NCBI GenBank assembly: GCA_023362775.1
Contig: JALMGJ010000003.1
Coordinates: 46,517,916 to 46,581,915, forward strand
Direction: 5' to 3'
DNA length: 64,000 bases
From: Charina bottae
Lineage: Eukaryota; Chordata; Lepidosauria; Squamata; Charinaidae
The notes beneath the pieces are model-generated. The model saw only the letters and a list, made by a program, of their open reading frames with translations, was not told the DNA's origin and did no database searches. Positions 11,898 to 23,989 of the stretch are shown piece after piece (within the stretch, counting starts at the first letter, position 1; every line of letters begins with the position of its first letter). The translations under genes were made by a program, and so were the position numbers.

Positions 11898-12560
11898 TCA
11901 ATAGGAAATGACAGCCAACTGCACTGGAACAAATGTTAAACTGCACCTGGAAACCAAAAGGAAGCCAATGCAGGGTCTGCGGAACAGGTATAATGTATTC
12001 CCAATATTCCACACTACCCGGGGCACTGCATTTTGTACCAACTGAGGCTTCCCGGTGATCTTTAAAGGCAGCCCCATAAAGAATGCATTGTAGTCATCTA
12101 ATCGGGTGATGATGAGGGTGTCAGCCACTGTACTCAGGTCCTCTCACCCAAGTAAGACTGCAAGTGGTACATCAGCCAAAATTGCGCAAAGCCTCCCCTT
12201 CCCCCCCCCGCCATGGAGGAACCTTGAGTCCTATAGGACCCCCAAGGCATGGACCTGTTCCTTCAGGGACAGCGCAACCCCATCCAGAGACAAAGCAAGG
12301 GGTGTAGAGGAGCCCCGGTTTATAAACAATAGCTCTATCTTGCTAGGTTTAGTCTAAGCTTATTCTCTCTCATCTAGAACCACACAACTTCCAGGCACTG
12401 GGACAGCCTCCATCCCGGTCTGGGGTTGTGATGTACATAATTGGGTATCATCAACATATTGATGATACTGGACCCCAAACCACCAAATTATCAACCCAAG
12501 TGGCTTCATGTAGATGTTAAATAACAAAATTGATGAGCACTTTGAGTATCCCACAGAACT
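11898..12560 (-). mobile_element. Degenerate L2/CR1-type LINE fragment
   Basis: Minus-strand translation gives NIYMKPLG followed by YHQYVDDTQL (the RT YxDD box with A changed to V). Further along it gives a stretch resembling LDDYNAFFMGLPLK and KPQLVQNA, which matches [20 protein letters not shown] and [12 protein letters not shown] of the L2 copies at 49-52 kb. Frames are broken several times, so this is an old copy. Confidence 0.75.
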
Positions 12561-12988
12561 TCCTAGTTCATTAGAAACACAATGAGCAGGACCACTTTCA
12601 CATCAATTCAAACTGAAAACGGAGCCACTGTAATCATTTTACAAACACTGGATTACTGAATATTGTTACAAGTTTTTTTATTGTTTTATTACATTATAAA
12701 ATACAAATAATAGCCAAGTGCAGTGGTATTTATACAATAGGAAATGGAAGCTATTAACACTGTAATGATTAAGGGAAATTAAACCTTTCAAAATTGAAAA
12801 TTTATATCAATGTTAAATGTGATTTCTGAGATGCAAATGGACAGAGAGTTACTTAAATTGTACAGTTAATGCTGAATATAACTGATAAAAAATTGCAAAG
12901 TACATTGAATTATTTTATAATATGAAAAAAAAGTTTAGATCTTTGAGCTTAATACTAAAGTGTTCTCTTCTATTAGTGTTAACTATAT

Positions 12989-13324
12989 GGGGCGTGGTGG
13001 CTCAGCAGGTAAGACGCCAGGCTTGTTGATCGGAAGATCGCAAGTTCGGAGGTTCGAATCCCTAGCCCTGCGTGCGGAGTGAGCTCCCGCACTCGCCCCA
13101 GCTCTTGCCAACCTAGCAATTCGAAAGCATGCAAATGCAAGTAGTTTAATAGGTACCACTTCGGTGGGATGGTAACAGCGTTCTGTGTGCGTCATGCCGG
13201 CCACATGACCGCAGAAGCGTCTTCAGACAATGCTGGCTCTTCGGCTAACAAACGGAGATGAGCACCGGCCCCTAGAGTCGGACACGACTGCACAAATGTG
13301 CGGGGGGAACCTTTACCTTTACCT
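12989..13324 (+). mobile_element. Sauria-type SINE
   Basis: The copy has a tRNA-like head with GTGGCTCAGCAGGTAAGA (A box) and GGTTCGAATCCC (B box). The body has CCAACCTAGCAATTCGAAAG and AATAGGTACCACTTC, and the 3' part reads AGAGTCGGACACGACTG with a CCTTTACCTTT end. The GAGTCGGACACGACTG motif is shared with the 3' end of RTE-BovB, in line with BovB-driven mobilisation described for Sauria SINEs. The element's RNA would be made by polymerase III. Confidence 0.9.
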
Positions 13325-14946
13325 ATATTGTTATTTATTGTTATTTATGATACTAAAAGAAAAAAAGAAAAGGAGAGCTGCTTAGAAAAAAATAGGTATT
13401 TAGTCTTTAACTACCTCCTTCTCTGTACTCCAACTGATTTGCAGTGTTTATAAACATTTAACCCTACGTAAAAACCACCTTGTAAATGTTTGTATTTACC
13501 TTTATAGTTACAAGCCTTGAACACTCCTCCTCTCCTGTAAATTATCCCACTCAAATAGGGTTACCAGACGTCTAGCAAAAGGAGGGCTTCTCCTCATGTC
13601 CTCCATCTGGCAGGCATAGCCTTAAAATCAAATATTATCCGGCTTGGTTTTATTTTATTTTATTTTATTGTTAATTTTGGACTGTTTTCACAACAGTAGT
13701 CATTCAAACTTTCATGTACTGTGACCTTGTAAATTGTCTGCTTCTTCCTTTCCCTAGTCTGTCAAGAGTCTCAACAGCCTATATTTACATTATTTAACTT
13801 ATTTTCTGATTCCAGCAATCGGCTTCAGTCCACCCCCTTCAAATCTAGATTTGAGTCTGTAGATCACATGACTCGTCATACGTTTCTTGGTGAAATTTGG
13901 AAAGTGTGTTGTCAATTCTATATTATCGCTATCATACTTGAAAATAAAGATCTGTTGGAAAAATATTGTGATTGAAAAGCCAGCCTTTCTGATGCAGAAT
14001 AAAGTAATTTCATATGCATGTATGCCTAAGTACATTTTTTTGCAGTTTTTTGCTGTAATTTTTGTCACGGATGCCTAAGTTCGTGTGTTTTCCTTTTCCC
14101 CCCATTGGTCCTCCTTTCCAATTGTCCATGTCTTCCTTTACCTGTTCAGATATCTGGTAACCCTACACTCAAAAGAATTGCAGACAAGGAGTTCTGGGGT
14201 TGGGGGTAAAAAAAAATCAAAATGATGGTCAAAACAATCAAAGCCCCAAAATATACATTGAAAGGGGGCTTCCGTCACATAATCTTGCCTTTTTACTCCC
14301 TCAATTGTTGACCCCAATTGCAGAGATTAAAGTAGCTGAGATTCAAATGTTGTTTCAGAAATTGGGTTTAGTTCCTTCCAATAAGCCATTTCCTTTCAAA
14401 ATACAAAGCCAATTTCTTATAAAATTAACATTTGCAGAGGTGATAAAAATCAAGGGCAAACACTTTAAAATGTACAATGATTATATGCAGTATATACACA
14501 GGATTGGATCATTTAAAAATTAAAAGTACAAATCCAGTCATGCAAAGTAACATTTATTTCAGTCATAGTCTTCAAAACGGAATTAACAATGTGAAACAGT
14601 CATATGAAAAATTAAGGAATGATGGGGGAGAGAAGGGAACGATGAAACCTTGAGAAGTCAATTTTCAATTTAAAACAGCACATTAATAAATAAAACATCC
14701 TGAAATGTTCTAGAAAAAAAATGTGGCTCTTCTTTTAACATTCCACTGCATCAAAGCATTGTAGTTAGCCTACATAAACATTTCCATTTATTTTTTCTCA
14801 AAAAACCCTACACACATTCTCTCCATGCTCAATTCTTGAGGCTCACAAAATTGCTTTCCCTAGCAGTCTCTAGGGGGGACAGTAGTGATTTTTCCTAGTT
14901 ATTTACACTGGGAAAAGAAAGATTAATTTTCTTAATTAATTAATTA
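13325..14946. other. No gene seen; AT-rich
   Basis: Contains a short TTTTA repeat near 13648-13670 and otherwise no recognisable feature. The 107-aa open frame at 14200-14523 has no recognisable domain. Confidence 0.4.
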
Positions 14947-15290
14947 GAGCCAGGTTGGCCTAGTGGTTAAGGTGCTGGGCTAGAAACCAGGAGTCCTAGT
15001 TCTAGTCCCGCCTGAGGCATGAAAGCCGGCTGGGTGACCTTGGGCCAGTCACTCTCTCTCAGCCCTGGGAAGGAGCCAATAGGAAACCAGGAGACTGAGA
15101 GTTCTAGTCCCGCCTTAGGCGTGAAAGCCGGCTGGGTGACCTTGGGCCAGTCACTCTCTCTCAGCCCAACTCACCTCACAGGGTTGTTGTTGTGGGGAAA
15201 ATAGGAGGAGGAAGGAGTATTAGGTATGTTCACCGCCTTGAGTTATTTATAAAAATAATAAAGGCGGGATAGAAAATAAATAAATAAATA
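14947..15290 (+). mobile_element. tRNA-derived SINE with L2-like tail, internally duplicated
   Basis: Same family as 10855-11110. The block from GAAACCAGGAG to the CACTCTCTCTCAGCCC stretch occurs twice in tandem, joined by GGAAGGAGCCAATAG. The copy at 33.3 kb on the other strand has the same dimer with the same junction, so this is a subfamily and not a private event. Confidence 0.8.
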
Positions 15291-15470
15291 AGTTTTACTT
15301 CCACCACTCACCTCACTGACTCTTGCTTCCTGATGTCCTTTTTTCCACTCTTTCTTCAGTGATCATGAACACAGGCTGGCTGCCTTCCACTGGGACATAA
15401 ACTAGGACAAGAACTCAATGGGGCTCATTTTGAACCCAAGATTACAGTCTGCATTGGCATTCAAAGGTGC

Positions 15471-15731
15471 TGCATTACTAGGCTGACCATATTTCCTTGA
15501 GAGAAAAACGGGACCTGTGCGCACGCGCACCTGCGTGTGCCCGGCCACCCGCACTCCCACCCGCACTCAGTCTAACAAAGCCTCGCCCCGGCAAACAGGG
15601 CGGGTGGGCGCTCTCTCATTGAGAACGGGATAAAATGGACATTTTGATTAAAACGACAGGACGGTCGGGAATTGTTTAGAAAACGGGGCTGTCCCGTTCA
15701 AAATGGGACATATGGTCAGCCTATGCATTAC
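15471..15731. mobile_element. Small hAT-like element with TAGGCTGACC termini
   Basis: The element at 15479-15723 (245 bp) begins TAGGCTGACCATATTTCC and ends ATATGGTCAGCCTA, and is flanked by a perfect 8-bp duplication TGCATTAC (15471-15478 and 15724-15731). The interior is GC-rich with subterminal GGGACxGTCCCGTT-like palindromic words. It is too short to encode transposase. The 2.1-kb copy at 57.76 kb shares both ends. Confidence 0.8.
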
Positions 15732-17429
15732 TATCCTTTGTCCTGTTACTATAGGGAAATTTGTTGAAAGTTCATCAACATAACAGGATCAAGGCCCTCC
15801 TGTCTAGTTCCTGGACTATATTGTCCATTGAAACAATTATCTGTCCTGTAGATCAGCCTAAATTCAGAGTTAATTGGATTTAAATAATCCACTTTTCCCA
15901 AATACACTGGAGTTGAGCAACTAGAACAAGCTTTACTATCTTGCAGAAGGACAGAAAATTATATACTATGGTGGGTTCAGAGACAAGGTGTGGATAATTA
16001 TTCTGTGTTGTAAAGTGGTATCCACTCTTGTCATCCTCTCAGCCAAGTCCTGACCCCAACCCTGGGACATTTCTAAGCTATGAGAGGCTTGGGTTAAGTA
16101 CACATATGGCAACTTTAATACTTGAGCTGTGCAGATTGAAAAATATTTAGCCTATCTAATCTATAAAGCAATCCCTTAATCTCCTAGTTTATGAATTCCT
16201 CGTGCACATTTATTTTTAAAAAAGGAATACTACTCCTTCTTTAATTCCTAGTAACTTCTCGCCACCCCTTTATTGTGAGTTAAACCAATTAGAACCACAA
16301 AATGTCTAGTATCATGAGCTACCCAATGCCTTCATGTTATTTTTATAGGTCATACATGACAGTATTTTTCCAAATCTAGCTGTGGATGTGGAAAGAAGGG
16401 CAATTAGATCAGTGCATTATTAAATCACTGTTTTGGTTCTACTATTGACATTTTAGAATATAACGTGGGGAAGTTGACATAATATGTATAGCACATGTAT
16501 TTACAGATTAATTTCTGAAGAAAGAATATTTGAAACTAATTGAGAATCTGGAGAGTCCAAGTTTGTCAGAATAGAAGGACTGCATTTTCCAAGATAAGGA
16601 CATAATTGATAATGTGAAGGGAATAAGTTTATAATTCCTGTCACTGGAAAATATACTACCCTAACTTGTCTGTTCTTCTGAGTAAAATGTATATTACAGT
16701 ACTAGATGTATTTAAAAGCTTGTTTTTAAAGAAGGCTTGGTTAAGTCTAGGGTTTGCAAAAAGCTGATGTAAATGCCAGAGAGTTAATGAAATTACAAAA
16801 AGTGCTACAGGGAAACACATATTACACCTCCTAATAATGAGTTTAACTAGAAGACTTCCTCATTATCTACACATTACAAAAGAGATTTAGCGTAAGCAAT
16901 AACATTCATTTTGGCAAGTTATAATTTCTTACTTTACCTCTCTAGAGACGTGTACAACAAAATGTCCATTTCTCTGTCAGAGGAACAAAAACAGCAAGAT
17001 CATTGGGGTTTGCCATTTGATTTATTGTGTTAACAACATTATGTACTGATAACATTTTACTTTTCTTCTCTATTAACCATTAATTCAATGTTCTTGGCAC
17101 TGAAGAAAACAGACTATATAGAATTTATTTGTTTTGCCCAGATGCATGAATATTTATATCATATAGCAAACAAGTTTTACAAGACATATTTAGATCATAA
17201 ATTGCAACCAGAAAATCAGTAGGTCTCATGAAAATATTGAGAAGATGAAGAAAAATCTCATAGATATTTGCTAATTGGTTATTTAACATGTCTGATACTC
17301 TGTATGAAACACTATCTATAAAGTTATGAAAAACAAAAGAAATTGCTTCAGAGTCACAATTTAAGAGAATTCCCTGACCTTATTTTTTAGAAAGTTTTGA
17401 AATGTTTTAAAACATTTGGTGGTTAAATA
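15732..17429. other. No gene seen
   Basis: AT-rich unique-looking sequence without supported exons, SINE or LINE segments. If LEPR lies to the left in this genome, this would be intronic or 5' flanking DNA (inference). Confidence 0.4.
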
Positions 17430-17960
17430 AGTATAACAAGAAATGATTGATTAATTTGATGACGGATTATTTTCCAAGGGTCCAGATATTGAATGTATCA
17501 TCAATGAATCTTAAGTAAAGTTTTCAGAGGGTAAGGGTTGAGAAAGTATTGTTTAGGTAAACCATGATGTAAGCACATTGTGGAGCCACGCATGGCTATG
17601 CCATTGATTTGCAAATATATGTAGTTGCCAAAGGTAAAGTATTATGGGTAAATGCAAAGTCACATACTCTAGTGACAAGGCATGCTGTGTTGACATCAGT
17701 GATGATATTACTGATTGCTTGGAGTCCATGTTTGTGGAGGATGTTGGTTTATCCATGGTAGCTAAAATTGTATTGTCAGGGTTTTCAATCGTCTCAGGAA
17801 GTTTGTGACGTCTCTTATGCAACTAGGAGTGCTGGTGGCATAGCTGGTGGGACTGACCATTTTTTAGTAGTCTTAAGCCCCGGAAACTGTGGTTCTGGAA
17901 GGGAAATATCAGAAGAACTCATACAATAAACACCTTTGGTGCTGTAGTCATGAGCCACTG
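17430..17960 (-). pseudogene. Degenerate Penelope-like element reverse transcriptase fragment
   Basis: On the minus strand, pieces in shifting frames resemble PLE reverse transcriptase: ILATMD...SSTNM (compare the ATMDVTSLYTN region of PLEs), YLQINGIAM, and LRFIDDTFNIW at about 17491-17515. The last piece corresponds to the RT catalytic box with RFIDD. Several frameshifts and stops separate the pieces. Family assignment is from motif recall, and the edges are approximate. Confidence 0.55.
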
Positions 17961-18372
17961 AAATAGCAGTCTATGTGCTTCTCTACTGTCAATTGTATCA
18001 TTCCCACATTGTCTCGGTGTCCAAAGTGGTTTACCTGAACTAAGAAAGTTTCACCTATGCTGGCTGTGTTCAATTCATCCTTTATTCCTTTCTGTTTTAT
18101 TTATCTTATTTTGTCTGTTACTTTATTTTCATGTTTTATGTTACATACTGTAAGGCTGGTTAATAACCAGAATAAAGTACTTTGAACTTTTGAACTAGTT
18201 GCATGGGAAAGAAATGAAAGGTAGGATAACTGCAGAAACATAAAGTATGAGTTCTGCATATATTTAAAATATATTAAAAGATAAATCAGTCTACCAACAA
18301 AATGAATAGAAAGTGAACATTAGGAACAGGAGTGTGGAATCTACTTGGAAGAGAGTGCAAAATTAATTATGC

Positions 18373-18712
18373 TACAGAGTGCATTAGGGGGCGCGATGGC
18401 TCAGTGGTTAAGATGCCAGGCTTGTCAATCAGAAGGTCGGCGGTTCAAGACCCGAGCGCCGCATGACGGAGTGAGCTCCCGCACTCACCCCAGCTCTTGC
18501 CAACCTAGCAATTTGAAAGCATGCAAATGCAAGTAGATAAATAGGTACCACTTCTGTGGGAAGGTAACAGCGTTCCGTGCGCGTCATGCCAGCTTCGTCT
18601 TCGAACGTCTTCGGACAGCGCTGGCTCTTCGGCTAAGAAACGGAGATGAGCACCGCCCCCTAGAGTCGGACACGACTGTGCAGGGGAAAACCTTTACCTT
18701 TTTACAGAGTGC
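18373..18712 (+). mobile_element. Sauria-type SINE with perfect TSD
   Basis: The SINE at 18383-18702 is bounded by the 10-bp duplication TACAGAGTGC (18373-18382 and 18703-18712). It has the same head, B box (GCGGTTCAAGACC, one change from consensus), CAACCTAGCAATT body and GAGTCGGACACGACTG 3' end as the copy at 12989. The exact duplication suggests a fairly recent insertion. Confidence 0.92.
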
Positions 18713-18957
18713 CACAGAAATGTGTGAGGTATGCTAATGGGAAAGCATGCTTGATGGAAGGATGAAGTGAAAGAGGCTATGGATGAGAAAAATGCATATA
18801 ACAGATTGCTGCAAAAAATGATAAGGCTGCAGGTACGTATATATGGTATAATAGAAAAAATGTTAAAGCATACTTATAGAATGGCTGTGAAAGATTGTGA
18901 ATGAGGGCTGCATTTGTGCCTGACAATCAGAAGAACTAGGTTATGATTTGCCTATTG

Positions 18958-19968
18958 ATACAGATAGATAGATGAGAGATAGATGAGAGATAGAGAGATA
19001 ATAGATTATGTGCCATCAAGTCGGTGTCAACTCTTGGCAACCACATAGATTTTGTCCGTGACAAAATGTCCCTAACCTGGTCCTTCAGTTCTTCCAACAG
19101 TGCACCATTACCACCTATAACTGAGTCCATCCACCTTGCTGCTTGCTGTCCTCTTCTTCTCTTTTCTTCCACCTTTCCCAGCATTATAGCCTTCTCCAGA
19201 GAGAAGGTCTTCACATAATTTGTTCAAAGTAGGATAATTTGTGCTTTGCATGAAAATTCTAGGTTGATTTGTTAGATAATCCATTTATTTGCTTTCTTGG
19301 CTGTCTGCAGTATTCTCAGGAGTTTTCTCCAATACCAAATTTCAAAAGTGTCAATATTCTTTTTATTCTGCTTCTTCGAAGTCCAATTTTCGCTTCCATA
19401 GATTGTCACAGGGAATACTGTTGCTTGCACTATTCTGATCTTTGTAGGTTTACACACAGCATGACATTTGAATATATTTTCCAAGGCCTTCATGGCTACT
19501 CTACTAAGCACTAGTCTATGGCATATTTCTTGAGTGCTTGTTTCTTTACCATTGATAATTGATCCTAAAAGGCAAAAGCTATCAACCACTTCAATATCCT
19601 CATTGTCAAGTCTATGGCTGGTTGTTGTATGTTTTGTCATTAGTTTGGTCTTCTTTATATTTAATTTTAGTCCCATTTTTTTCATGGTGGTCCTTGACTT
19701 TTATTTCAAGAGCTTGCAGAACCTTTGCATTTTTGGCTGTCAGAGTAGTATCATCAACATAGCATAGATTATTGATGTTTCTTCCTCCAATTTTAAAATC
19801 ACACTTGTTTTCCTCCAATCCAGCTTCCCTTCATATATATTGAGCATATAAATTGAATAAATAAGGGGATAGTTTATAACCTTGGTTTACTCCTTTGCCA
19901 ATCTGAAGCCAGCCAGGCCTTTCTATAATCAATGAAGTACATGCTGACTTCTTTTTGGAATTCTTTGG
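18958..19968 (-). mobile_element. RTE-type LINE, 3' half (interrupted copy)
   Basis: On the minus strand the frames encode KKMGLKLNIKKTKLM, FCLLGSIINGKETSTQEIC, YGSENWTSKKQNKKNIDTFE and WYWRKLLRIL. These correspond to the end of the RT and the C-terminal domain of RTE LINEs. The 3' terminus on the minus strand reads ACTTGATGGCACATAATC with an ATAG-rich tail near 18960-19005. A stop-containing IGGRNINNLCYVDDTTLTA carries the RT catalytic box. The protein is clearly divergent from the BovB copies here. The 5' continuation is at 23176-23870, displaced by 3.2 kb of younger insertions. Confidence 0.8.
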
Positions 19969-19969
19969 C

Positions 19970-19970
<1 letters not shown>

Positions 19971-20012
<42 letters not shown>

Positions 20013-20161
20013 TTATAATTTCTCAATAAAATAAAAGTATAAAAATTAAAGGAAAAATAAGAAAAAAAGAAGATGGGAAAAAAGAAAAAAGAAAAGAAGT
20101 AAAAAAAGAAAGAAAACATAGAATTATTATTTCTGCCCTTTTTTCTATCAAGTAATTGCCA
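19971..20161 (-). mobile_element. L1-like 3' end with (AAT)n tail, distal part
   Basis: On the minus strand this reads as a T/C-rich 3' UTR ending ATTGAGAAATTATAAAAT and then (AAT)n (plus-strand TTA repeats, 19971-20012). It joins 23038-23175 once the BovB is removed. L1 identity is inferred from the T/C-rich 3' UTR, similar in style to the L1 at 56.7-56.88 kb, and is not proven. Confidence 0.5.
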
Positions 20162-23037
20162 CCCACCCCAGTATTCTTGCCGTGAAAACTAAATGGATCA
20201 GTACAACCAGAGATATGTCGGTATACCATCGGAAGATGGGACTCCCAGGTCGGAAGATGGTCAAAATGCTACTGGGGAGGAACAGAGGATACGTTCAACT
20301 AGCCCCCGATGTGATGACGCAGCTAGCTCAAAGCCGAAAGGACGGCTAGCGGCCGACGGTGCTGGTGGTGAATGACGAATCCGATGTTCTAAAGATCAAC
20401 ACACCATAGGAACCTGGAATCTAAGATCTATGAGCCAGGGCAAATTGGATGTGGTTATTGGGGAGATGTCAAGATTAAATATAGACATTTTAGGTGTCAG
20501 TGAACTGGAATGGACTGGGATGGGCCACTTCACATCAGTTGACCACCAGATCTACTACTGTGGACAAGAGGACCACAGAAGAAATGGAGTTGCCTTCATA
20601 ATTAATAATAAAGTGGCTAAAGCAGTGCTTGGATACAATCCAAAAAACGATAGAATGATTTCAATTTGAATTCAGGGGAAGCCATTTAACATCACACTGA
20701 TCCAAATATATGCCCCAACCACAGTTGCTGAAGAAGCAGAAGTAGATCAGTTCTTTGAGGATCTGCAGCACCCACTGGATAATACGCCAAAAAGAGATGT
20801 TATTTTCATTACAGGAGACTGGAATGCTAAGCTGGGTAGTCAGATGACACCTGGAATTACAGGCAAGCATGGTCTGGGAGAACAAAATGAAGCGGGACAT
20901 AGGCTGATAGAATTTTGCCAAGACAACTCACTGTGCATAACAAACACTCTCTTCCAACAACCTAAAAGATTACTTTATACATGGACTTCACCAGATGGTC
21001 GACACTGAAATCAGATTGACTACATCCTTTGCAGCCAAAGGTGGCGGACATCTATACAGTCGGTAAAAACAAGACCTGGAACTGACTGTAGTTCAGAACA
21101 CAAACTTCTTATTGCACAATTTAGAATCAGACTAAAGAGAATAGGGAAGACCCACACATCAGTTAGATATGAGCTCACTAATATTCCTAATGAATATGCA
21201 GTGGAGGTGAAGAATAGATTTAAGGGACTAGATTTAGTAGATAGGGTCCCAGAAGAACTATGGACAGAAGTTCGCAACATTGTTCAGGAGGCGGCAAAAA
21301 AAACGTCCCAAAGAAAAAGAAAACCAAGAAGGCAAGATGGCTGTCTGCTGAGACATTGGAAGTAGCCCAAGAAAGGAGGAAAGCAAAAGGTGATAGGAGG
21401 AGATATGCCCAATTAAATGGAAAATTCCAGAGGTTAGCTAGAAGAGATAAGGAATTATTTTTAAACAAGCAATGCACGGAAATGGAAGAAGACAATAGAA
21501 TAGGAAGGACAAGAGACCTCTTCCAGAAAATTAGAAACATCGGAGGAAAATTCTAGGCAAAAATGGGTATGATCAAAAACAAAGATGGTAAGGTACCTAA
21601 CAGAAGCAGAAGAGATCAAGAAAAGGTGGCAAGAATATACGGAAGATCTGTATAGGAAGGATAATAATATTGGAGATAGCTTTGACGGTGTGGTCAGTGA
21701 GTTAGAGCCAGACATCCTGAAGAGTGAGGTTGAATGGGCCTTAAGAAGCATTGCTAATAACAAGGCAGCAGGAGACGACGGTATCCCAGCTGAACTGTTT
21801 AAAATCTTGCAAGATGATGCTGTCAAGGTGATGCATGCCATATGCCAGCAAATTTGGAAAACACAAGAATGGCCATCAGATTGGAAAAAATCAACTTATA
21901 TCCCCATACCAAAAAAGGGAAGCACTAAAGAATGTTCAAACTATCGAACAGTGGCACTTATTTCACATGCCAGTAAGGTAATGCTCAAGATCTTGCAAGG
22001 TAGACTCCAGCAATTCATGGAGCGAGAATTGCCAGATGTACAAGCTGGGTTTAGAAAAGGCAGAGGAACTAGAGACCAAATTGCCAATATCCGCTGGATA
22101 ATGGAGAAAGCCAGGGAGTTTCAGAAAAACATCTATTTCTGTTTTTTTTTACTATTCTAAAGCTTTTGACTGTGTGGATCATAACAAATTGTGGCAAGTT
22201 CTTGGTGGTATGGGGATACCAAGTCATCTTGTCTTCCTCCTGAGGAATCTGTATAACGACCAAGTAGCAACAGTAAGAACAGACCACGGAACAATGGACT
22301 GGTTTAAGATTGGGAAAGGAGTACGGCAGGGTTGTATACTCTCACCCTACCTATTCAACTTGTACGCAGAACACATCATGCAACGTGCTGGGCTTGAGGA
22401 ATCCAAGGCTGGAGTTAAAATCGCTGGAAGAAACATTAACCATCTCAGATATGCAGATGATACCACTTTGATGGCTGAAAGCGAGGAGAAGCTGAGGAGC
22501 CTTATGATGAAGGTGAAAGAAGAAAGTGCAAAAGTTGGGTTGCAGTTAAACCTCAAAAAAACCAAGATTTGACAACAAAGGTCCGCATAGTTAAAGCAAT
22601 GGTATTCCCCGTAGTAACCTATGGCTGCAAGAGCTGGACCATAAGGAAGGCTGAGCGAAGGAAGATAGATGCTTTTGAACTGTGGTGTTGGAGGATAATT
22701 CTGAGAGTGCCTTGGACTGCAAGAAGATCAAACCAGTCCATACTCCAGGAAATAAAGCCAGATTGCTCACTTGAGGGAATGATATTAAAGGCAAAACTGA
22801 GGTACTTTGGCCACATAATGAGAAGACAGGATACCCTGGAGAAGATGCTGAAAGTGGAAGGCAAAAGGAAGAGGGGCCGACCAAGGGCAAGATGGATGGA
22901 TGATATTCTGGAGGTGATGGACTCGACCTTGGGGGAGCAGGGGGTGGCAACGGCCGACAGGAAGCTCTGGCGTGGGCTGGTCCATGAAGTCACAAAGAGT
23001 CGGAAGCGACTGAATGAATAAACAACAACAATTGCCA
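20154..23037 (+). mobile_element. RTE-BovB LINE, near full length (copy 2)
   Basis: The insertion at 20162-23029 (2.87 kb) is flanked by the 8-bp duplication AATTGCCA (20154-20161 and 23030-23037). An APE-type endonuclease lies at about 20410-21290, with GTWNLRS, DILGVSELEW, FITGDWNAKLG and the NQIDYI motif. The reverse transcriptase follows at about 21600-22560, with DYSKAFDCVDHN disrupted by a T-run at 22142-22150, GVRQGCILSPYLFNLY and LRYADDTTLMAES. The C-terminal domain is at 22569-23021. Defects are stops at about 20666 and 21006, a frameshift at the T-run, and a 190-bp internal deletion at about 22569 relative to copy 1. The tail is AATAAACAACAACAA. Inactive. Confidence 0.9.
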
Positions 23038-23175
23038 TCATACTCTTTCCCCTCCCTCTTTAACCCTTTTTAATCCCCAAATCCATAAATCATCAGTTCA
23101 GTCTTTTCTTATTTCATCAAAAAGTCCATATAAGGCTTCCAAACTTTTAGAAAAGTCTTTTATCATTTTTTCCCT
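23038..23175 (-). mobile_element. L1-like 3' end, proximal part
   Basis: On the minus strand this begins after the RTE word ATAATTGAGAAGGCC and translates in one frame to KMIKDFSKSLEALYGLF, like the C-terminal end of an L1 ORF2, then runs into a G/A-rich 3' UTR. It continues at 20161 and downwards. The RTE element on both sides shows that this piece and the BovB are later insertions. Confidence 0.45.
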
Positions 23176-23870
23176 GACCTGGCCTTCTCAATTATCCAGC
23201 ATGCATCAGCAATAAAGTCTTGTGTTCCTCAGCCTTTTCTAAAGCCAGCTTGAACATCTGGTATCTCTTTTTCCATGTAGGTTCTAATCTGCATTGGATG
23301 ATCCTAAGCATTATTTTGCTAGCATGTAAAATTAAGGATATTGTATAAAAGTTTGCTCAATCTGTTAACTCTTTTTTTTTCCTATTGGAATTTAGATTGA
23401 CTTCTTCCAATCCGTTGGCCACTGTGTCATTCTCCAGATTTGCTAGTATAGTTTGGTTATAACCTTTACTGATTCTTCTTCTGTTGCTTATTTCTATGGG
23501 TATTCCATCAGTTCCTGTAGCCTTCCAACTTGGTAATGACCGGAGTGATGATCTAACTTCATCTTCTACTACTAGAGGTTCTTGTAAGGAGAGAATCGGT
23601 TACTACGTGTCCATTAGCATCCTTTAGCATATCAATTCAAGGTTGGAACTTCCTTTTGAGTTCAAGGATCTTTTAGAAGACCTTCTTTGTTTTTCCATGT
23701 CTGTTTCCATCTTTAATATCTTAAGAGATATTGTTGAATACTGCTTTTTGTCTCTTTTGAAACCTCTGTAGGTTGAAACTCTTTGTTAAGTTCCTTCCTG
23801 AAATGTTTGTCTTTCTTGGCTTTGGCTTCTATTCTGTTTTATGTCAGGCAAGAGTTATACAGAGCAGAAT
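23176..23870 (-). mobile_element. RTE-type LINE, 5' part of the interrupted copy
   Basis: On the minus strand it encodes YMEKEIPDVQAGFRKG, a stop, then GTQDFIADACWIIEKA. This is the RT region that directly precedes EFQKEVSMYFIDYRKA at 19968. Together with 18958-19968 it makes one broken RTE reverse transcriptase gene. The 5' boundary near 23870 is approximate. Confidence 0.75.
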
Positions 23871-23989
23871 TTGCTGTCCAGCAGGTCACTGAATAATGTA
23901 TGAATGTGAGAAAGTAAGTTTATTGTACATTTGTTGTTTTAGATAAAGTGTATGGTAAAATGCATAAGGACAGCTAGTTTGGTGTAGTG

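Noticed and set aside
12989..13060. tRNA gene (A and B boxes)
   Set aside because: The promoter boxes belong to the head of a Sauria SINE; no cloverleaf with acceptor stem follows. Same for the heads at 18383, 25889, 36995 and 63293.
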